The position numbers and the translations under genes were made by a program. Shown here one piece after another: positions 43,315 to 51,755 of a stretch of DNA of 64,000 nt. The notes below the pieces were generated by a model. It was not told the origin of the DNA, made no database searches, and saw nothing but the letters and a program-made list of their open reading frames with translations. Origin of the DNA: Hyphomicrobiales bacterium (GTDB lineage: Bacteria; Pseudomonadota; Alphaproteobacteria; Rhizobiales; Phreatobacteraceae); contig JAFKKV010000037.1 of assembly GCA_017304475.1 (NCBI GenBank), positions 29,786-93,785 on the forward strand, given 5' to 3'. The first letter of the stretch is position 1. Each line of letters begins with the position of its first letter.

Positions 43315-43797
43315 TCAATAGGGCACGCGGTCCGCCTTGTTCTTGTATTTCTTCCACACCTCGACCGCCTCCTCCTGCATGATCTGCGTGCATTTGATGG
43401 AGCGCTGGGAGACGGGTTTCTTCAGTTCGCCATAGATCATGCTGTCGTCGAAATCGCCATATTCCAGCGCATCCCCATTGGTCGCGCCGTAATAAACCCG
43501 TTCGATGCCGGCCCAATAGACCGCCGCCATGCACATCGGGCACGGCTCGGCGCTGGTATAGAGGGTCGCTCCGCGCAGCTTGAAACTGCCGGTCTTCTTG
43601 CACGCCTTGCGGATCGCCTCCATCTCGCCGTGCCAGGTCGGATCGTTCTCGGCGACCACCCGGTTGGCGCCCTCACCGAGGATTTCGCCGTCCCGAACGA
43701 TGACGCTGCCGAAGACGCCGCCGGCGCTGTCGATGAGCGATGTCTTCTCCGACAGCTCGATCGCCCGTTTCATGAACCTGATATCGTCGTCAGTCAT
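43315..43797 (-). CDS. Nucleoside/guanine deaminase-like protein
   Basis: The 160-residue zinc cytidine-deaminase-fold enzyme has PTWHGEMEAIRKACKK (zinc His and catalytic Glu) and SAEPCPMCMAAVYWAG (two zinc cysteines) near residue 83. The later DFDDSMIYGELKKPVSQRS resembles the Bacillus guanine deaminase tail. That enzyme converts guanine to xanthine. The usual HAE around the zinc ligand reads HGE here. It is transcribed alone between the esterase and the ABM-domain gene. Guanine is the best-supported substrate by similarity; related members act on other purine bases or ammeline. Confidence 0.8.
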   Translation of the reverse strand: MTDDDIRFMKRAIELSEKTSLIDSAGGVFGSVIVRDGEILGEGANRVVAENDPTWHGEMEAIRKACKKTGSFKLRGATLYTSAEPCPMCMAAVYWAGIERVYYGATNGDALEYGDFDDSMIYGELKKPVSQRSIKCTQIMQEEAVEVWKKYKNKADRVPY

Positions 43798-43868
43798 GGC
43801 CTGTCTCCTCGTTATGATCCGTCACGGCGCCACGGCCCTCCGATCGCGCCGGTCTCCTCTGGCCTCGC

Positions 43869-44885
43869 TCACCACAGCAGCGTGAAAGCGAGGATCTCGA
43901 GCCCGTAGAGGGCGGCCATCGTGGCCGCGCCCAGCAGCTCCACGCGCCGGCGCCGGGCCGGCGCGGGCCGCAGCCACCAGTTCAGGCAGCGGATGGCGAT
44001 GGCCATCAGCGGCCAGGACACAAGGCTGACGCTGATGGCATTGCCGATGAAGGTCGCCACGGCCAGGTTCAGCCCGGCGAGATGCGGGCTGAGGAACCTG
44101 ATCTCCAGCATGACCACGGGGAACAGCACGAGCAGCACGAGCGCCGTCTGCTTCCAGGCCGGCGGGGAGGCACGATCCTCCGTTTCCGGGAACCAGCCCG
44201 CGAAGGCATTGTCCATCCGCCGGCTCTTCCAGGTCGACATTGCCGGGTCGGCGCTTGCGAGCAGCCTCGCCCGTTCCTCCGACGCGAGCCAGGCGTCGAG
44301 TTGTTCGGGCATCGCGAACCGGACAAGCGTCGTCCAGGAGGGCCGCCTGGCAGGCACCGGCGCCTGCACCAGCGTGCCCATATAGCCGGGGAAGCGCGCC
44401 TGCTGCGCCTGCATGGCCTCCGCCCAGGCCCTGAACGCGGCCTCCTTGCCGGGATCGACCGTGGTCGTGACGATCTCGGTGACGAACGAGGCGGCGTGGA
44501 AATCGGGCGCAGCCTCGTCGACAAGGGCCTGCCCGCCGGGCTCGGCGAGATGCCCGAGCGTTTCGAGCAGCCTGGCGCGCTCTTCTGTCGCCTGCCACCG
44601 GCGCAAGGCCTCGGCCGTATCGAAGCGCTGAACGATCTGCCACTCCGCCGAGCCCGCATAGGTCGCGATCAGTTCCAGGCTGGCAAAGCCCGGCGCCTCC
44701 GAGGCGGCGCGGACCAGCGCGGACTGCCAGTCCGCGAAGGCCTCGCCCGCCCCCGCGGCGAGCCTGACCTTCGTCGCAACAGCGCTTGCTGCGTCCAGAA
44801 CCCCGCTTGCGCCGCATTGTCCCTGTTCGGGCTGCGCTGTAGCGTGCGACCGCGACGTGGAGCCGGTCTGCGAGGTGCTCTGCAT
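43869..44885 (-). CDS. Double ABM-domain protein with C-terminal membrane anchor
   Basis: The 338-residue product has two tandem antibiotic-biosynthesis-monooxygenase-like (dimeric alpha-beta barrel) units: about residues 35-115 (KVRLAAGAGEAFADWQSAL...) and 128-215 (VTEIVTTTVDPGKEAAFRAWAEAM...RFPGYMGTL). Both carry the same WxxxEERARLL motif. Three hydrophobic segments follow, at about 247-268, 275-300 and 316-336, ending at the C-terminus. Single ABM domains act in heme or quinone chemistry and often dimerise; here the duplication could form the dimer internally at the membrane. The start at 44885 was chosen because the upstream open frame is antisense to the divergent AraC gene. No haem ligand can be assigned. 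Confidence 0.75.
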   Translation of the reverse strand: MQSTSQTGSTSRSHATAQPEQGQCGASGVLDAASAVATKVRLAAGAGEAFADWQSALVRAASEAPGFASLELIATYAGSAEWQIVQRFDTAEALRRWQATEERARLLETLGHLAEPGGQALVDEAAPDFHAASFVTEIVTTTVDPGKEAAFRAWAEAMQAQQARFPGYMGTLVQAPVPARRPSWTTLVRFAMPEQLDAWLASEERARLLASADPAMSTWKSRRMDNAFAGWFPETEDRASPPAWKQTALVLLVLFPVVMLEIRFLSPHLAGLNLAVATFIGNAISVSLVSWPLMAIAIRCLNWWLRPAPARRRRVELLGAATMAALYGLEILAFTLLW

Positions 44886-44972
44886 GCGTGATCCGGATTC
44901 GATCGTTTCGCGACAGGGCGAGCCGCCGCGCCAGCCTTGGTAAAACAGCCCACGGGAAAGGTGGTAGGCTTG

Positions 44973-46007
44973 GTGTCTCAGCCCCGATCCGAAATTGTTG
45001 ACCCGGCGTCTCCGCTCGACATCGGTCGCCGCGACCAGGCTCCCGTGGGCAGGCTCGAACTGAGGACCACGGATGGCGTGGAGACCGGCCGGACGCTGAC
45101 CTATTGGCGCGAGGCCGTGTTGCGCCGTGTCGAGGCGCTGGGGCCCGCCGTCGAGCACCAGCGGTTTCGCGCGAAGCTGGTGCATCTCGGCGGACCCGAT
45201 GCCGACTTCGTCGAGCATGCCTCCGACGCCGTCACCGCCCGGCGCGATCTCCAGCGCCTGCGCCGCGACGGCTGCGATGACATCAGCATCAGCCTGGTCG
45301 CCTCGCCACGGCCGGTCGGCCTGATCCATCGCGGCGAGCACCGGCTGCGCGGCGGCGACATCTGTATCATGGACTATGCCCAGCCCATGGAGATCCTGCG
45401 GCCGAGACACCATGACATCAGCCTGATCTGCTCGCGCCAGCGGCTCGCGGCGGCCATGGGCGGCGATCCCACGGCACTTGCCGGGCGGCGATTGCCGAGC
45501 CGCGGCATGACGACGCTTCTGCGCTCCCATCTGCGGCTGATGTCACGCGAGATGGAACGGCTGTCCCCGGCGGAGCGCATGCGCGCGCTGTCCGCTGCGG
45601 TGGAGATGGCGCTCGCCGCGCTGCAGTCGGAAAAAGGTCTCCCGGCGGACGAAGAGCAAGTCCCCGAAGGCCTCTACCAGGCGGCCCGGCTCGCCATTCG
45701 CCGGGACTGCCATGATCCCGAATGGGGGCCGCTGGACCTCGCCAGGGTCATCGGCTGCTCGCGGGCCACGCTCTACCGGCTGTTCGCTGCCCGCGACGAC
45801 AGCGTCGCCGCCGCCATCTGGCAGGCGCGGATCGAACGGGCCCATGCCATGCTGACATCGCCGGCGCATCGCAACCTGCGCGCCGGCGAGATCGCGCGCC
45901 GCTGCGGCTTCGTCGATCAGCCGACCTTCAACCGCATGTTCAGGCGCCGCTACGGCATGACGCCGCTGGATGCGGCCCGCCTGGCGGCCGACGGCGAGCG
46001 GCCGTGA
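44973..46007 (+). CDS. AraC-family regulator (AraC-binding-2 type)
   Basis: The product has about 344 residues. The N-terminal domain contains a WREAV motif (LTYWREAVLRRVEAL) and LRGGDICIMDYAQPMEI, as in FeaR-like proteins. The C-terminal HTH shows LDLARVIGCSRATLYRLFAARDDSV and LRAGEIARRCGFVDQPTFNRMFRRRYGMTPLDA. GGTGG and GGTAGG upstream support a GTG start at 44973; a TTG at 44937 is possible. It is divergent from the double-ABM membrane gene and is the obvious candidate regulator of it. The effector is unknown. Confidence 0.85.
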   Translation: MSQPRSEIVDPASPLDIGRRDQAPVGRLELRTTDGVETGRTLTYWREAVLRRVEALGPAVEHQRFRAKLVHLGGPDADFVEHASDAVTARRDLQRLRRDGCDDISISLVASPRPVGLIHRGEHRLRGGDICIMDYAQPMEILRPRHHDISLICSRQRLAAAMGGDPTALAGRRLPSRGMTTLLRSHLRLMSREMERLSPAERMRALSAAVEMALAALQSEKGLPADEEQVPEGLYQAARLAIRRDCHDPEWGPLDLARVIGCSRATLYRLFAARDDSVAAAIWQARIERAHAMLTSPAHRNLRAGEIARRCGFVDQPTFNRMFRRRYGMTPLDAARLAADGERP

Positions 46008-46023
46008 CGACGGTCGCGGCGCG

Positions 46024-46893
46024 CTAAAGCACCCGCCCCGCCACCGCGTCGAGTTTGGCGAGCAGCGCCGGGTCCCGCTGTTCCCTCGCCGTGATGATGG
46101 CGAATTCCAGCGCCCGGTCGGACCCGACGGGGCACGGCTCGTGTTCCCGCGGAAAGTCGCGGGCGAGCCGCGCGACCAGGCGCCGGCCCTTGTCGGCATT
46201 GGCATGGAGATGATGGACGACCTGGGCCACGTCGACCGGCCCGACCTCTTCGTGCCAGGCATCGAAATCGGTAACCATGCCGACGAAACAATAGGCGATC
46301 TCGGCCTCGCGGGCGAGCTTGGCCTCGGGCATCGAGGTCATGCCGATCAGGTCCCAGCCCTGTGCCTTGTGGAACAGGCTCTCGGCGAGCGTCGAGAAGG
46401 CCGGCCCCTCCATGCAGACCGCCGTGCCGCCGACCGTGTGGTCGATCGCCTCGGCTTCCGCCGCGGCCGCCACGCGCTTCTGCAAGAGCGGCGCGACCGG
46501 GTGGGAAAAGGCCACATGGGCGACGCAGCCGGCGCCGAAAAAGCTCGGCTCACGTTTGAAGGTGCGGTCGACGAACTGGTCGGCGAGCACGAAGGTGCCG
46601 GGCGGCATTTCGCCCTTGAACGAGCCGACCGCCGAAAGCGACACCAGGTCGGTCACGCCCATCCGCTTCAGCACGTCGATATTGGCGCGGTAATTGATGT
46701 CCGACGGGCTCAAGGCATGACCCCGGCCGTGGCGCGGCAAGAAGACGATATCGGTCGTGCCGATCCGCCCGCGCCGGACGAGATCGGAGGGCTCGCCCCA
46801 GGGCGAAGCCACCTTGATTTCTTCGATCGCCTCCAGGCCCGGCAGGTCATAGATTCCCGAACCGCCGATGATGCCGAGCACTGCCTTGGTCAT
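46024..46893 (-). CDS. mtnP: S-methyl-5'-thioadenosine phosphorylase
   Basis: The 289-residue enzyme cleaves methylthioadenosine from polyamine and homoserine-lactone synthesis into adenine and methylthioribose-1-phosphate. It has VLGIIGGSGIYDLPGLE at the start, LPRHGRGHALSPSDINYRANI (phosphate and base site), VCMEGPAFSTLAES near residue 170, and GMTSMPEAKLAREAEIAYCFVGMVTDFDAWHEE. GGGGAGG sits just before the ATG at 46893. The adenine it makes can be used by Apt, encoded 6 kb away. It lies between the bc1 operon and an AraC gene, and the bc1 terminator separates it from petC. Confidence 0.95.
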   Translation of the reverse strand: MTKAVLGIIGGSGIYDLPGLEAIEEIKVASPWGEPSDLVRRGRIGTTDIVFLPRHGRGHALSPSDINYRANIDVLKRMGVTDLVSLSAVGSFKGEMPPGTFVLADQFVDRTFKREPSFFGAGCVAHVAFSHPVAPLLQKRVAAAAEAEAIDHTVGGTAVCMEGPAFSTLAESLFHKAQGWDLIGMTSMPEAKLAREAEIAYCFVGMVTDFDAWHEEVGPVDVAQVVHHLHANADKGRRLVARLARDFPREHEPCPVGSDRALEFAIITAREQRDPALLAKLDAVAGRVL

Positions 46894-46915
46894 GTCGCCT
46901 CCCCTGGCCGGATAA

Positions 46916-46941
46916 GAAAAAGGGCCGCGTGAGCGGCCCTT
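46916..46941 (-). terminator. Rho-independent terminator of the petABC operon
   Basis: On the minus strand an 8-bp perfect stem (46940-46933 with 46928-46921, 4-base loop) is followed by five T residues (the A-run 46917-46921 on the plus strand). It lies about 33 bases past the petC stop, as expected for the end of the bc1 operon, and ahead of mtnP. Confidence 0.85.
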
Positions 46942-46973
46942 CGTCAAGCTTGTCGTTTCAGGCGGGCCGCCAA

Positions 46974-47819
46974 TCAGGCGTGGCCTTCGACCCGGGACCA
47001 AACGCGCTTCTTGGTGAAATAGAGCAGGATCGAGAAGATCACCAGGAACAGCAGGACCTGCACGCCGATGCGCTTGCGCTGTTCGAGGTGCGGTTCCGCC
47101 GTCCACATCAGGAAGGCGGTGACGTCGGCGGCATATTGCCGGGCGGTCGCCGGCGAGCCGTCCGAATAGGTCACCAGGCCATCCTGCAGGATGTTCGGCA
47201 TGGCCACCGCATTGCCCGGGAAATATTTGTTGTAGTTGAGGCCGGCGGGCACGTCGTGGCCGGTCTCGTAGCCGGTCAGGAAGGCCTTCACATAGTCGGC
47301 GCCGTGCTCCTGATAGAGCGTGAAGATGTCGACCAGGAACCAGGGGAAGCCACGCTCGTAGGACCGTGCCTTGGCCATCAGCGACAGGTCCGGCGGAGCC
47401 TTGCCGTTGTGGGCGGCTTCCGCCGCCTTGACGTTGGCGAAGGGGCCGGGAATGCGGTCGGCGGGGCGCGGCGTACGCTCGGCCGGCTGGCCGTCATCGC
47501 CGATCTCGCGCACCTTGTGAACCCAGTCGGTCGCGATCTGCGCAACCTGGTCGGCCGGGAATTCCGGGCCGCCGGGCTGCGACAGGTTGCGGAACGACAT
47601 CTGGTTGAGCCCGTGGCAGGCCGCGCAGACTTCCTTGTAGACCTGGAAGCCGCGCTGCAGCTGCGCGCGATCGAACATGCCGATCGGCCCGGAGAACGAC
47701 CAGGTGGCACGCGGCGGATTTTCCTGCTCGGCAGCGTTGGCAGGCGCCGCCAGGCCGAGGCTGAGGCCGATCAGGCCGGCTGCCGCGGCAAGACGCAGAG
47801 AGGTGAATTTCATCGTCAT
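46974..47819 (-). CDS. petC: Ubiquinol-cytochrome c reductase, cytochrome c1 subunit
   Basis: The roughly 281-residue product has a signal peptide (FTSLRLAAAAGLIGLSLGLAAPANA). The c-type haem site is VCAACHGLNQMSF, PNYNKYF-like NYNKYFPGNAVAMPNIL carries the sixth-ligand methionine, and a C-terminal membrane anchor (GVQVLLFLVIFSILLYF) closes it. It passes electrons from the Rieske protein to a soluble or bound c cytochrome. It is encoded separately from cytochrome b, unlike the fused fbcH gene of Bradyrhizobium. Two nearby ATGs (47819, 47813) share one Shine-Dalgarno, so the exact start may shift by two codons. It is the last gene of the operon. Confidence 0.95.
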   Translation of the reverse strand: MTMKFTSLRLAAAAGLIGLSLGLAAPANAAEQENPPRATWSFSGPIGMFDRAQLQRGFQVYKEVCAACHGLNQMSFRNLSQPGGPEFPADQVAQIATDWVHKVREIGDDGQPAERTPRPADRIPGPFANVKAAEAAHNGKAPPDLSLMAKARSYERGFPWFLVDIFTLYQEHGADYVKAFLTGYETGHDVPAGLNYNKYFPGNAVAMPNILQDGLVTYSDGSPATARQYAADVTAFLMWTAEPHLEQRKRIGVQVLLFLVIFSILLYFTKKRVWSRVEGHA

Positions 47820-47844
47820 CGATCCTTGTTCTCTCAGCGTCCGC

Positions 47845-49158
47845 TCAGCCCTTGACCTCGGGCGCGGCATTGGCGCCGACCGTCACCGGCGCGCCGCCTT
47901 TGGCCTTGCCGAGCACCGAATCGGCGATCGAGGCCGGCAGCGGCTTCGGCGTCTCGAACAGGCCGAGAAGCGGCAGCGCCACCAGGAAATAGGCGAAATA
48001 GAGCCCGGTGAAGATCAGCGACAGCATCGGGAAGATGCCCTCGGGCGGCTTCGAGCCGAGCCAGCCGAGCATGACGCAGACGACGACGAAGGCCCAGAAG
48101 AACTGCTTGTGCAGCGGCCGGTAGGCCGTCGACTTGACCTTGGAGGTGTCGAGCCAGGGCAGGAAGGCGAGCACCGCGATCGCCGCGAACATGGCGAGCA
48201 CGCCGCCGAGCTTCGACGGGATCGTCAGGATCACCAGATTGACGTCGAAGGTGATGGCGCGAAGGATCGCGTAGAACGGCAGGAAATACCATTCCGGAAC
48301 GATATGGGCCGGCGTCACCAGCGGGTCGGCCGGCACGTAGTTCACCGCGTGGCCGAGATAGTTCGGCTGGAAGAAGGTGAAAAACATGAACATGATGAAG
48401 AACACGGCCAGGCCGAACGCGTCCTTGATGGTCGCATAGGGCGTGAAGGCCACGGTGTCCTTCTTGACGTCCTTCACCTCGACGCCGGTCGGGTTGTTCT
48501 GGCCCGTCACATGCAGCGCCCAGACATGCAGCACGACGACGCCGGCGATCATGAAGGGCAGCAGGTAGTGCAGCGAGAAGAAGCGGTTCAGCGTCGGGTT
48601 GTCGACGGAATAGCCGCCCCACAGGAACTCGACCACCGTCGGGCCGACCAGCGGGATGGCCGAGAACAGGTTGGTGATGACCACCGCGCCCCACATCGAC
48701 ATCTGGCCCCAGGGCAGCACGTAGCCCATGAAGGCGGTCGCCATCATCAGGAGATAGATGATCACGCCGAGGATCCAGAGAACCTCACGCGGCGCCTTGT
48801 AGGAGCCGTAGTAGAGGCCGCGCAGCATGTGGACATAGACCGCGATGAAGAACATCGAGGCGCCCGTGGCATGCAGGTAGCGCAAGAGCCAGCCGTAGTT
48901 CACGTCGCGCATGATGTGTTCAACCGAGTTGAACGCCATGTCGACATGGGCGGTGTAATGCATCGCCAGCACGATGCCGGTGACGATCTGCGACACCAGC
49001 ATGATCGAGAGGATGCCGCCGAAGGTCCAGAAATAGTTCAGGTTCTTCGGCACCGGATAGGCGATGAACGAGTCATAGACGAGCCGCGGCAGCGGAAGGC
49101 GCGCGTCGATCCATTTCCCGAAGCCCGATGTGGGAACGTATTGCGAATGACCCTGCAT
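47845..49158 (-). CDS. petB: Ubiquinol-cytochrome c reductase, cytochrome b subunit
   Basis: The 437-residue protein has eight predicted helices. It carries the bis-haem histidines in YLHATGASMFF, VYVHMLRG, FFSLHYLLPF and VLHVWALHVTG, and the Qo-site PEWY motif (IVPEWYFLPFYA). It oxidises ubiquinol at the outer quinol site and re-reduces quinone at the inner site. A C-terminal extension of about 30 residues (ETPKPLPASIADSVLGKAKGG) is typical of alphaproteobacteria. GAGG lies nine bases before the ATG at 49158. It follows petA by 23 bases and precedes petC by 25 bases. Confidence 0.96.
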   Translation of the reverse strand: MQGHSQYVPTSGFGKWIDARLPLPRLVYDSFIAYPVPKNLNYFWTFGGILSIMLVSQIVTGIVLAMHYTAHVDMAFNSVEHIMRDVNYGWLLRYLHATGASMFFIAVYVHMLRGLYYGSYKAPREVLWILGVIIYLLMMATAFMGYVLPWGQMSMWGAVVITNLFSAIPLVGPTVVEFLWGGYSVDNPTLNRFFSLHYLLPFMIAGVVVLHVWALHVTGQNNPTGVEVKDVKKDTVAFTPYATIKDAFGLAVFFIMFMFFTFFQPNYLGHAVNYVPADPLVTPAHIVPEWYFLPFYAILRAITFDVNLVILTIPSKLGGVLAMFAAIAVLAFLPWLDTSKVKSTAYRPLHKQFFWAFVVVCVMLGWLGSKPPEGIFPMLSLIFTGLYFAYFLVALPLLGLFETPKPLPASIADSVLGKAKGGAPVTVGANAAPEVKG

Positions 49159-49181
49159 GGTCTTCAACCTCTATTGGATCG

Positions 49182-49736
49182 TCAGGCCGTCGCCGCGGCG
49201 CCGGTGATGCGGATGCGGGCATCCGACACGAAATTATATTGCGGCACTGGCAGGTTCTTCGGCGCCGGGCCTTTGCGGATGCGTCCCGACGTATCGAAAT
49301 GCGAACCATGGCAGGGGCAGAGCCAGCCGCCGTAATCGCCCTGGTTGCCCAGCGGCACGCAGCCCAGATGGGTGCAGTTGGCGGCGGTGATCAGCCACTT
49401 GTCGTGGCCTTCCTTGACGCGATGCTGATCGGTCTCGGGATCGCGCAGCGTGGTGATGTCCACATCGCGCGCCGCCTTGATCTCGGCATCCGTGCGGTTG
49501 CGCACGAAATAGGGCTTGCCGCGCCACAGGATCTTGATCTGCGCGCCTGAAGCGATCGACGACATGTCGAGCTCGACCGGCGCGCCCGCAGACACCGTGC
49601 TGGCATCGGGAGCAAGCTGGCTGATGAACGGCCACACAGTCGCGGCGGCTCCCACCGCGGCCGCGGCACCGGTCGCAAGAAACAGGAAGTCGCGGCGGTT
49701 GCCCTCTGCGGCGTGATCAACACTTGCCACTGTCAT
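49182..49736 (-). CDS. petA: Ubiquinol-cytochrome c reductase, Rieske iron-sulfur subunit
   Basis: The 184-residue Rieske protein has a Tat-type N-terminal anchor (EGNRRDFLFLATGAAAAVGAAATVW). Its 2Fe-2S cluster motifs are CTHLGC near residue 125 and CPCHGSHF near 145. A single-pass anchor holds the head domain in the periplasm, where it shuttles electrons from quinol to cytochrome c1. AAAGGA precedes the ATG at 49736, and longer upstream frames are antisense to trmL's leader. It is the first gene of petABC and is divergent from trmL, a layout conserved in Hyphomicrobiales. Confidence 0.96.
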   Translation of the reverse strand: MTVASVDHAAEGNRRDFLFLATGAAAAVGAAATVWPFISQLAPDASTVSAGAPVELDMSSIASGAQIKILWRGKPYFVRNRTDAEIKAARDVDITTLRDPETDQHRVKEGHDKWLITAANCTHLGCVPLGNQGDYGGWLCPCHGSHFDTSGRIRKGPAPKNLPVPQYNFVSDARIRITGAAATA

Positions 49737-50085
49737 CGTCCTTTCGTCCTGGGTCCGTCGCGGACCTCGATCGCGCCGGAGAGCCCAAAAGCCCCTTGGA
49801 AAGCCCCCGCTGCGATGGCAGCGCGCCTGGCGCGGGGCCGCCCAGGGCGGTCCACTCGCGCCGGCAAGGCCTCGAAACCCGAGCCCTCGAAAACAAGAGC
49901 ACGGAATCCGCGCGGGAACCTTTGTCGGCGTTGGCTTATTCGCATCGTTGCCACGGGATGTCCAGTGCACCGTTTAGAACGTGTCCATGGAACGCATGGC
50001 ACCTTCGTCGCATGGGAATATCGCCCCGGTTTCGCGGTTTCCGCCGGCTTGACGGCCGGCTGCCGCGACGGCCATCTGGACCGCC

Positions 50086-50553
50086 ATGATCCGCATCGCG
50101 CTCTATCAGCCAGACATCGCCCAGAATGCCGGCACCATCATGCGGCTGGCCGCCTGTCTCGGCCTCGGCATCGACATTGTCGAACCCTCGGGTTTTCCGG
50201 TCTCCGACCGGGCGTTCCGCCGTGCCGGCATGGACTATCTCGACCATGTCGACTGGCGCCGGCATGACGACTTCACAGCCTTCGAGGCGACCCGTCGAAG
50301 CGAAGGCCGCCGCCTGATCCTGATGACCACCAAGGCCGCCCTCCCCTATGCCGGCTTTGCCTATCAGCCCGATGACATCCTGATGGCTGGGCGCGAATCG
50401 GCAGGTGTTCCCGACGCCGTGCATGCGGCGGCGGATGGCCGCATCGTCATCCCGATGCGGCCCGGCCTGCGTTCGCTCAATGTCGCGGTCTCGGTGGCCA
50501 TGGTGGCCGGCGAGGCGCTTCGGCAGGTCGGCGGTTTCGCCGATGGGCCCTGA
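50086..50553 (+). CDS. trmL: tRNA (cytidine(34)-2'-O)-methyltransferase
   Basis: The 155-residue SPOUT-class methyltransferase modifies the wobble base of tRNA-Leu isoacceptors. It has LYQPDIAQNAGTIMRLAACLG at residues 7-27, RAGMDYLDHV near 46, MAGRESAGVPDAVHAAADGRIVIPM near residue 100, and SLNVAVSVAMVAGEALRQ forming the knot. The length matches TrmL. The ATG at 50086 opens a conserved MIRIALYQP. It stands divergently from petA, and a hairpin follows its stop before the converging porin gene. Confidence 0.95.
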   Translation: MIRIALYQPDIAQNAGTIMRLAACLGLGIDIVEPSGFPVSDRAFRRAGMDYLDHVDWRRHDDFTAFEATRRSEGRRLILMTTKAALPYAGFAYQPDDILMAGRESAGVPDAVHAAADGRIVIPMRPGLRSLNVAVSVAMVAGEALRQVGGFADGP

Positions 50554-50560
50554 AACGAGA

Positions 50561-50582
50561 CAGGCCGCCCGAAGGCGGCCTG
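50561..50582. terminator. Bidirectional hairpin between trmL and the porin gene
   Basis: A perfect 9-bp stem pairs 50561-50569 with 50574-50582 around a CGAA loop, eight bases after the trmL stop and 28 bases before the converging porin's end. No long T-run follows on either strand, so termination may be partial. Confidence 0.6.
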
Positions 50583-50610
50583 TGCATGTCTGCCGGAGAG
50601 CGGTGCGCAA

Positions 50611-51324
50611 TCAGTAGCGTGCGACGATCGCGCCCGGACCGGTCGAGAACAGATAGTTGACGCCCAGACGGAACTTGTGGGTCTCGAGGCGAACGCTCGA
50701 GCCAGGTCCGAAAATGTCCTTGTTGCCGTAATTCGAATAGAGATATTCGGCACGGGCCGTCCAATTGGGGGTGAAGGCATATTCGGCGCCGCCGCCAATG
50801 GTCCAGCCGACGCGGGTCTGGCTGGCGGAATTGACGAGCAGGGCCGCGCCGCCGAAGCTGGTGCCGGCTCCGAAATCGGCGAAGGCTACGCCGCCGGTGA
50901 CATAGAGCAGCAGCCGGTCGATGGCGACGCCGGCACGCGCCCGGATCGAGGCATCCCAGTTGGTCTTCCAATAGGCCGAGAAGAGACCGACGCCGAGGCC
51001 GTTGTTGAAGCTGCGGCGAACGCCGAAATAACCGAAATCGCCTTCGACGCCGAGGACGAAATTATTGATCTGGTAGTTGTAGCCGACCTGGGCGCCGCCG
51101 ACGAAGCCGGTGCCGCTGCCGGGCAAGGCACCACCCGAGACGGTGCCGAGATTGGTGTTGGCGATGCCGACGCCGGCATTGAGACCGACATAGAAACCGG
51201 TCCAGTTGAACACAGGCGCCAGGATCGCTGCGGGAACCGCGACGCGCTGGACACCGAGATCGGCGGCCTGGGCGCCCGAGGCAAGACCCGCGAGGGCGGC
51301 GGCTGCAATGATGAGCTTCTTCAT
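50611..51324 (-). CDS. Outer-membrane beta-barrel protein, Omp25/porin-like
   Basis: The 237-residue product has a signal peptide (IIAAAALAGLASGAQA, cleavage near residue 20), then VFNWTGFYVGLNAGVG, the family entry motif. Alternating strands follow, such as VGYNYQINNFVLGVEGDFGYFG and VGWTIGGGAEYAFTPNWTARAEYLYSNYG, with C-terminal YLFSTGPGAIVARY. Such eight-strand barrels form major surface proteins of Hyphomicrobiales and contribute to envelope stability. It is a paralogue of each half of the next gene, from which it is separated by 431 bases. Pore function is not proven. Confidence 0.9.
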   Translation of the reverse strand: MKKLIIAAAALAGLASGAQAADLGVQRVAVPAAILAPVFNWTGFYVGLNAGVGIANTNLGTVSGGALPGSGTGFVGGAQVGYNYQINNFVLGVEGDFGYFGVRRSFNNGLGVGLFSAYWKTNWDASIRARAGVAIDRLLLYVTGGVAFADFGAGTSFGGAALLVNSASQTRVGWTIGGGAEYAFTPNWTARAEYLYSNYGNKDIFGPGSSVRLETHKFRLGVNYLFSTGPGAIVARY

Positions 51325-51755
51325 GACGCTTTCCCGTTATCAATGCCTGACGACGCTCGGTGGTCGGCCGTCAACTGGACCCGGGGCGCCGCCCCTGTTC
51401 GGCAATGTCGCTTCGAATGCACGTGGCCAGGAAGAGCCTTGGACAAAGGAAGACGTTGACCTGGACGGTGGCATGGCACCACCGAGCGATCAATCGGAGA
51501 CAGGCGCAGAACGCGCCAGAACAGGCGAGTTGGTGTGGTTTTGAGACCGATTGTGACGCCACGGCCACAGTTGGAAAGCGGCAAGCTCGCCGCCGCGCTG
51601 CCTTTGGATGGCTTCAGCGCTTGTCATAGAAGGCAGATTGGGCGGCACCACCGTGACACGGCCGCCCTCGATGCCCCCGGAATCACGCGATACCCCTGGA
51701 ATCAAACGGGCCGCCCATGGGCGGCCCGTCGGATGCATGGCGGGATGAGATTCGC
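51325..51755. other. 431-base gene-free stretch between the two barrel genes
   Basis: No protein-like frame was found. It should contain the promoter and leader of the single-barrel gene (to the left on the minus strand). Near its right end lies a 24-base perfect palindrome (51706-51729) described as a terminator. No other recognised element is present. Confidence 0.6.
51706..51729 (-). terminator. Hairpin terminator of the double-barrel gene
   Basis: A perfect 24-base palindrome (arms 51706-51715 and 51720-51729 with CATG at the centre) lies 27 bases past the stop of the double-barrel gene. On the minus strand it is followed by TTTGATT, a short T-run. The position fits an intrinsic terminator. 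Confidence 0.6.

Noticed and set aside
47677..49335. Plus-strand frame of 552 codons opposite petB and petA
   Set aside because: Charged low-complexity shadow of the well-defined bc1 genes.
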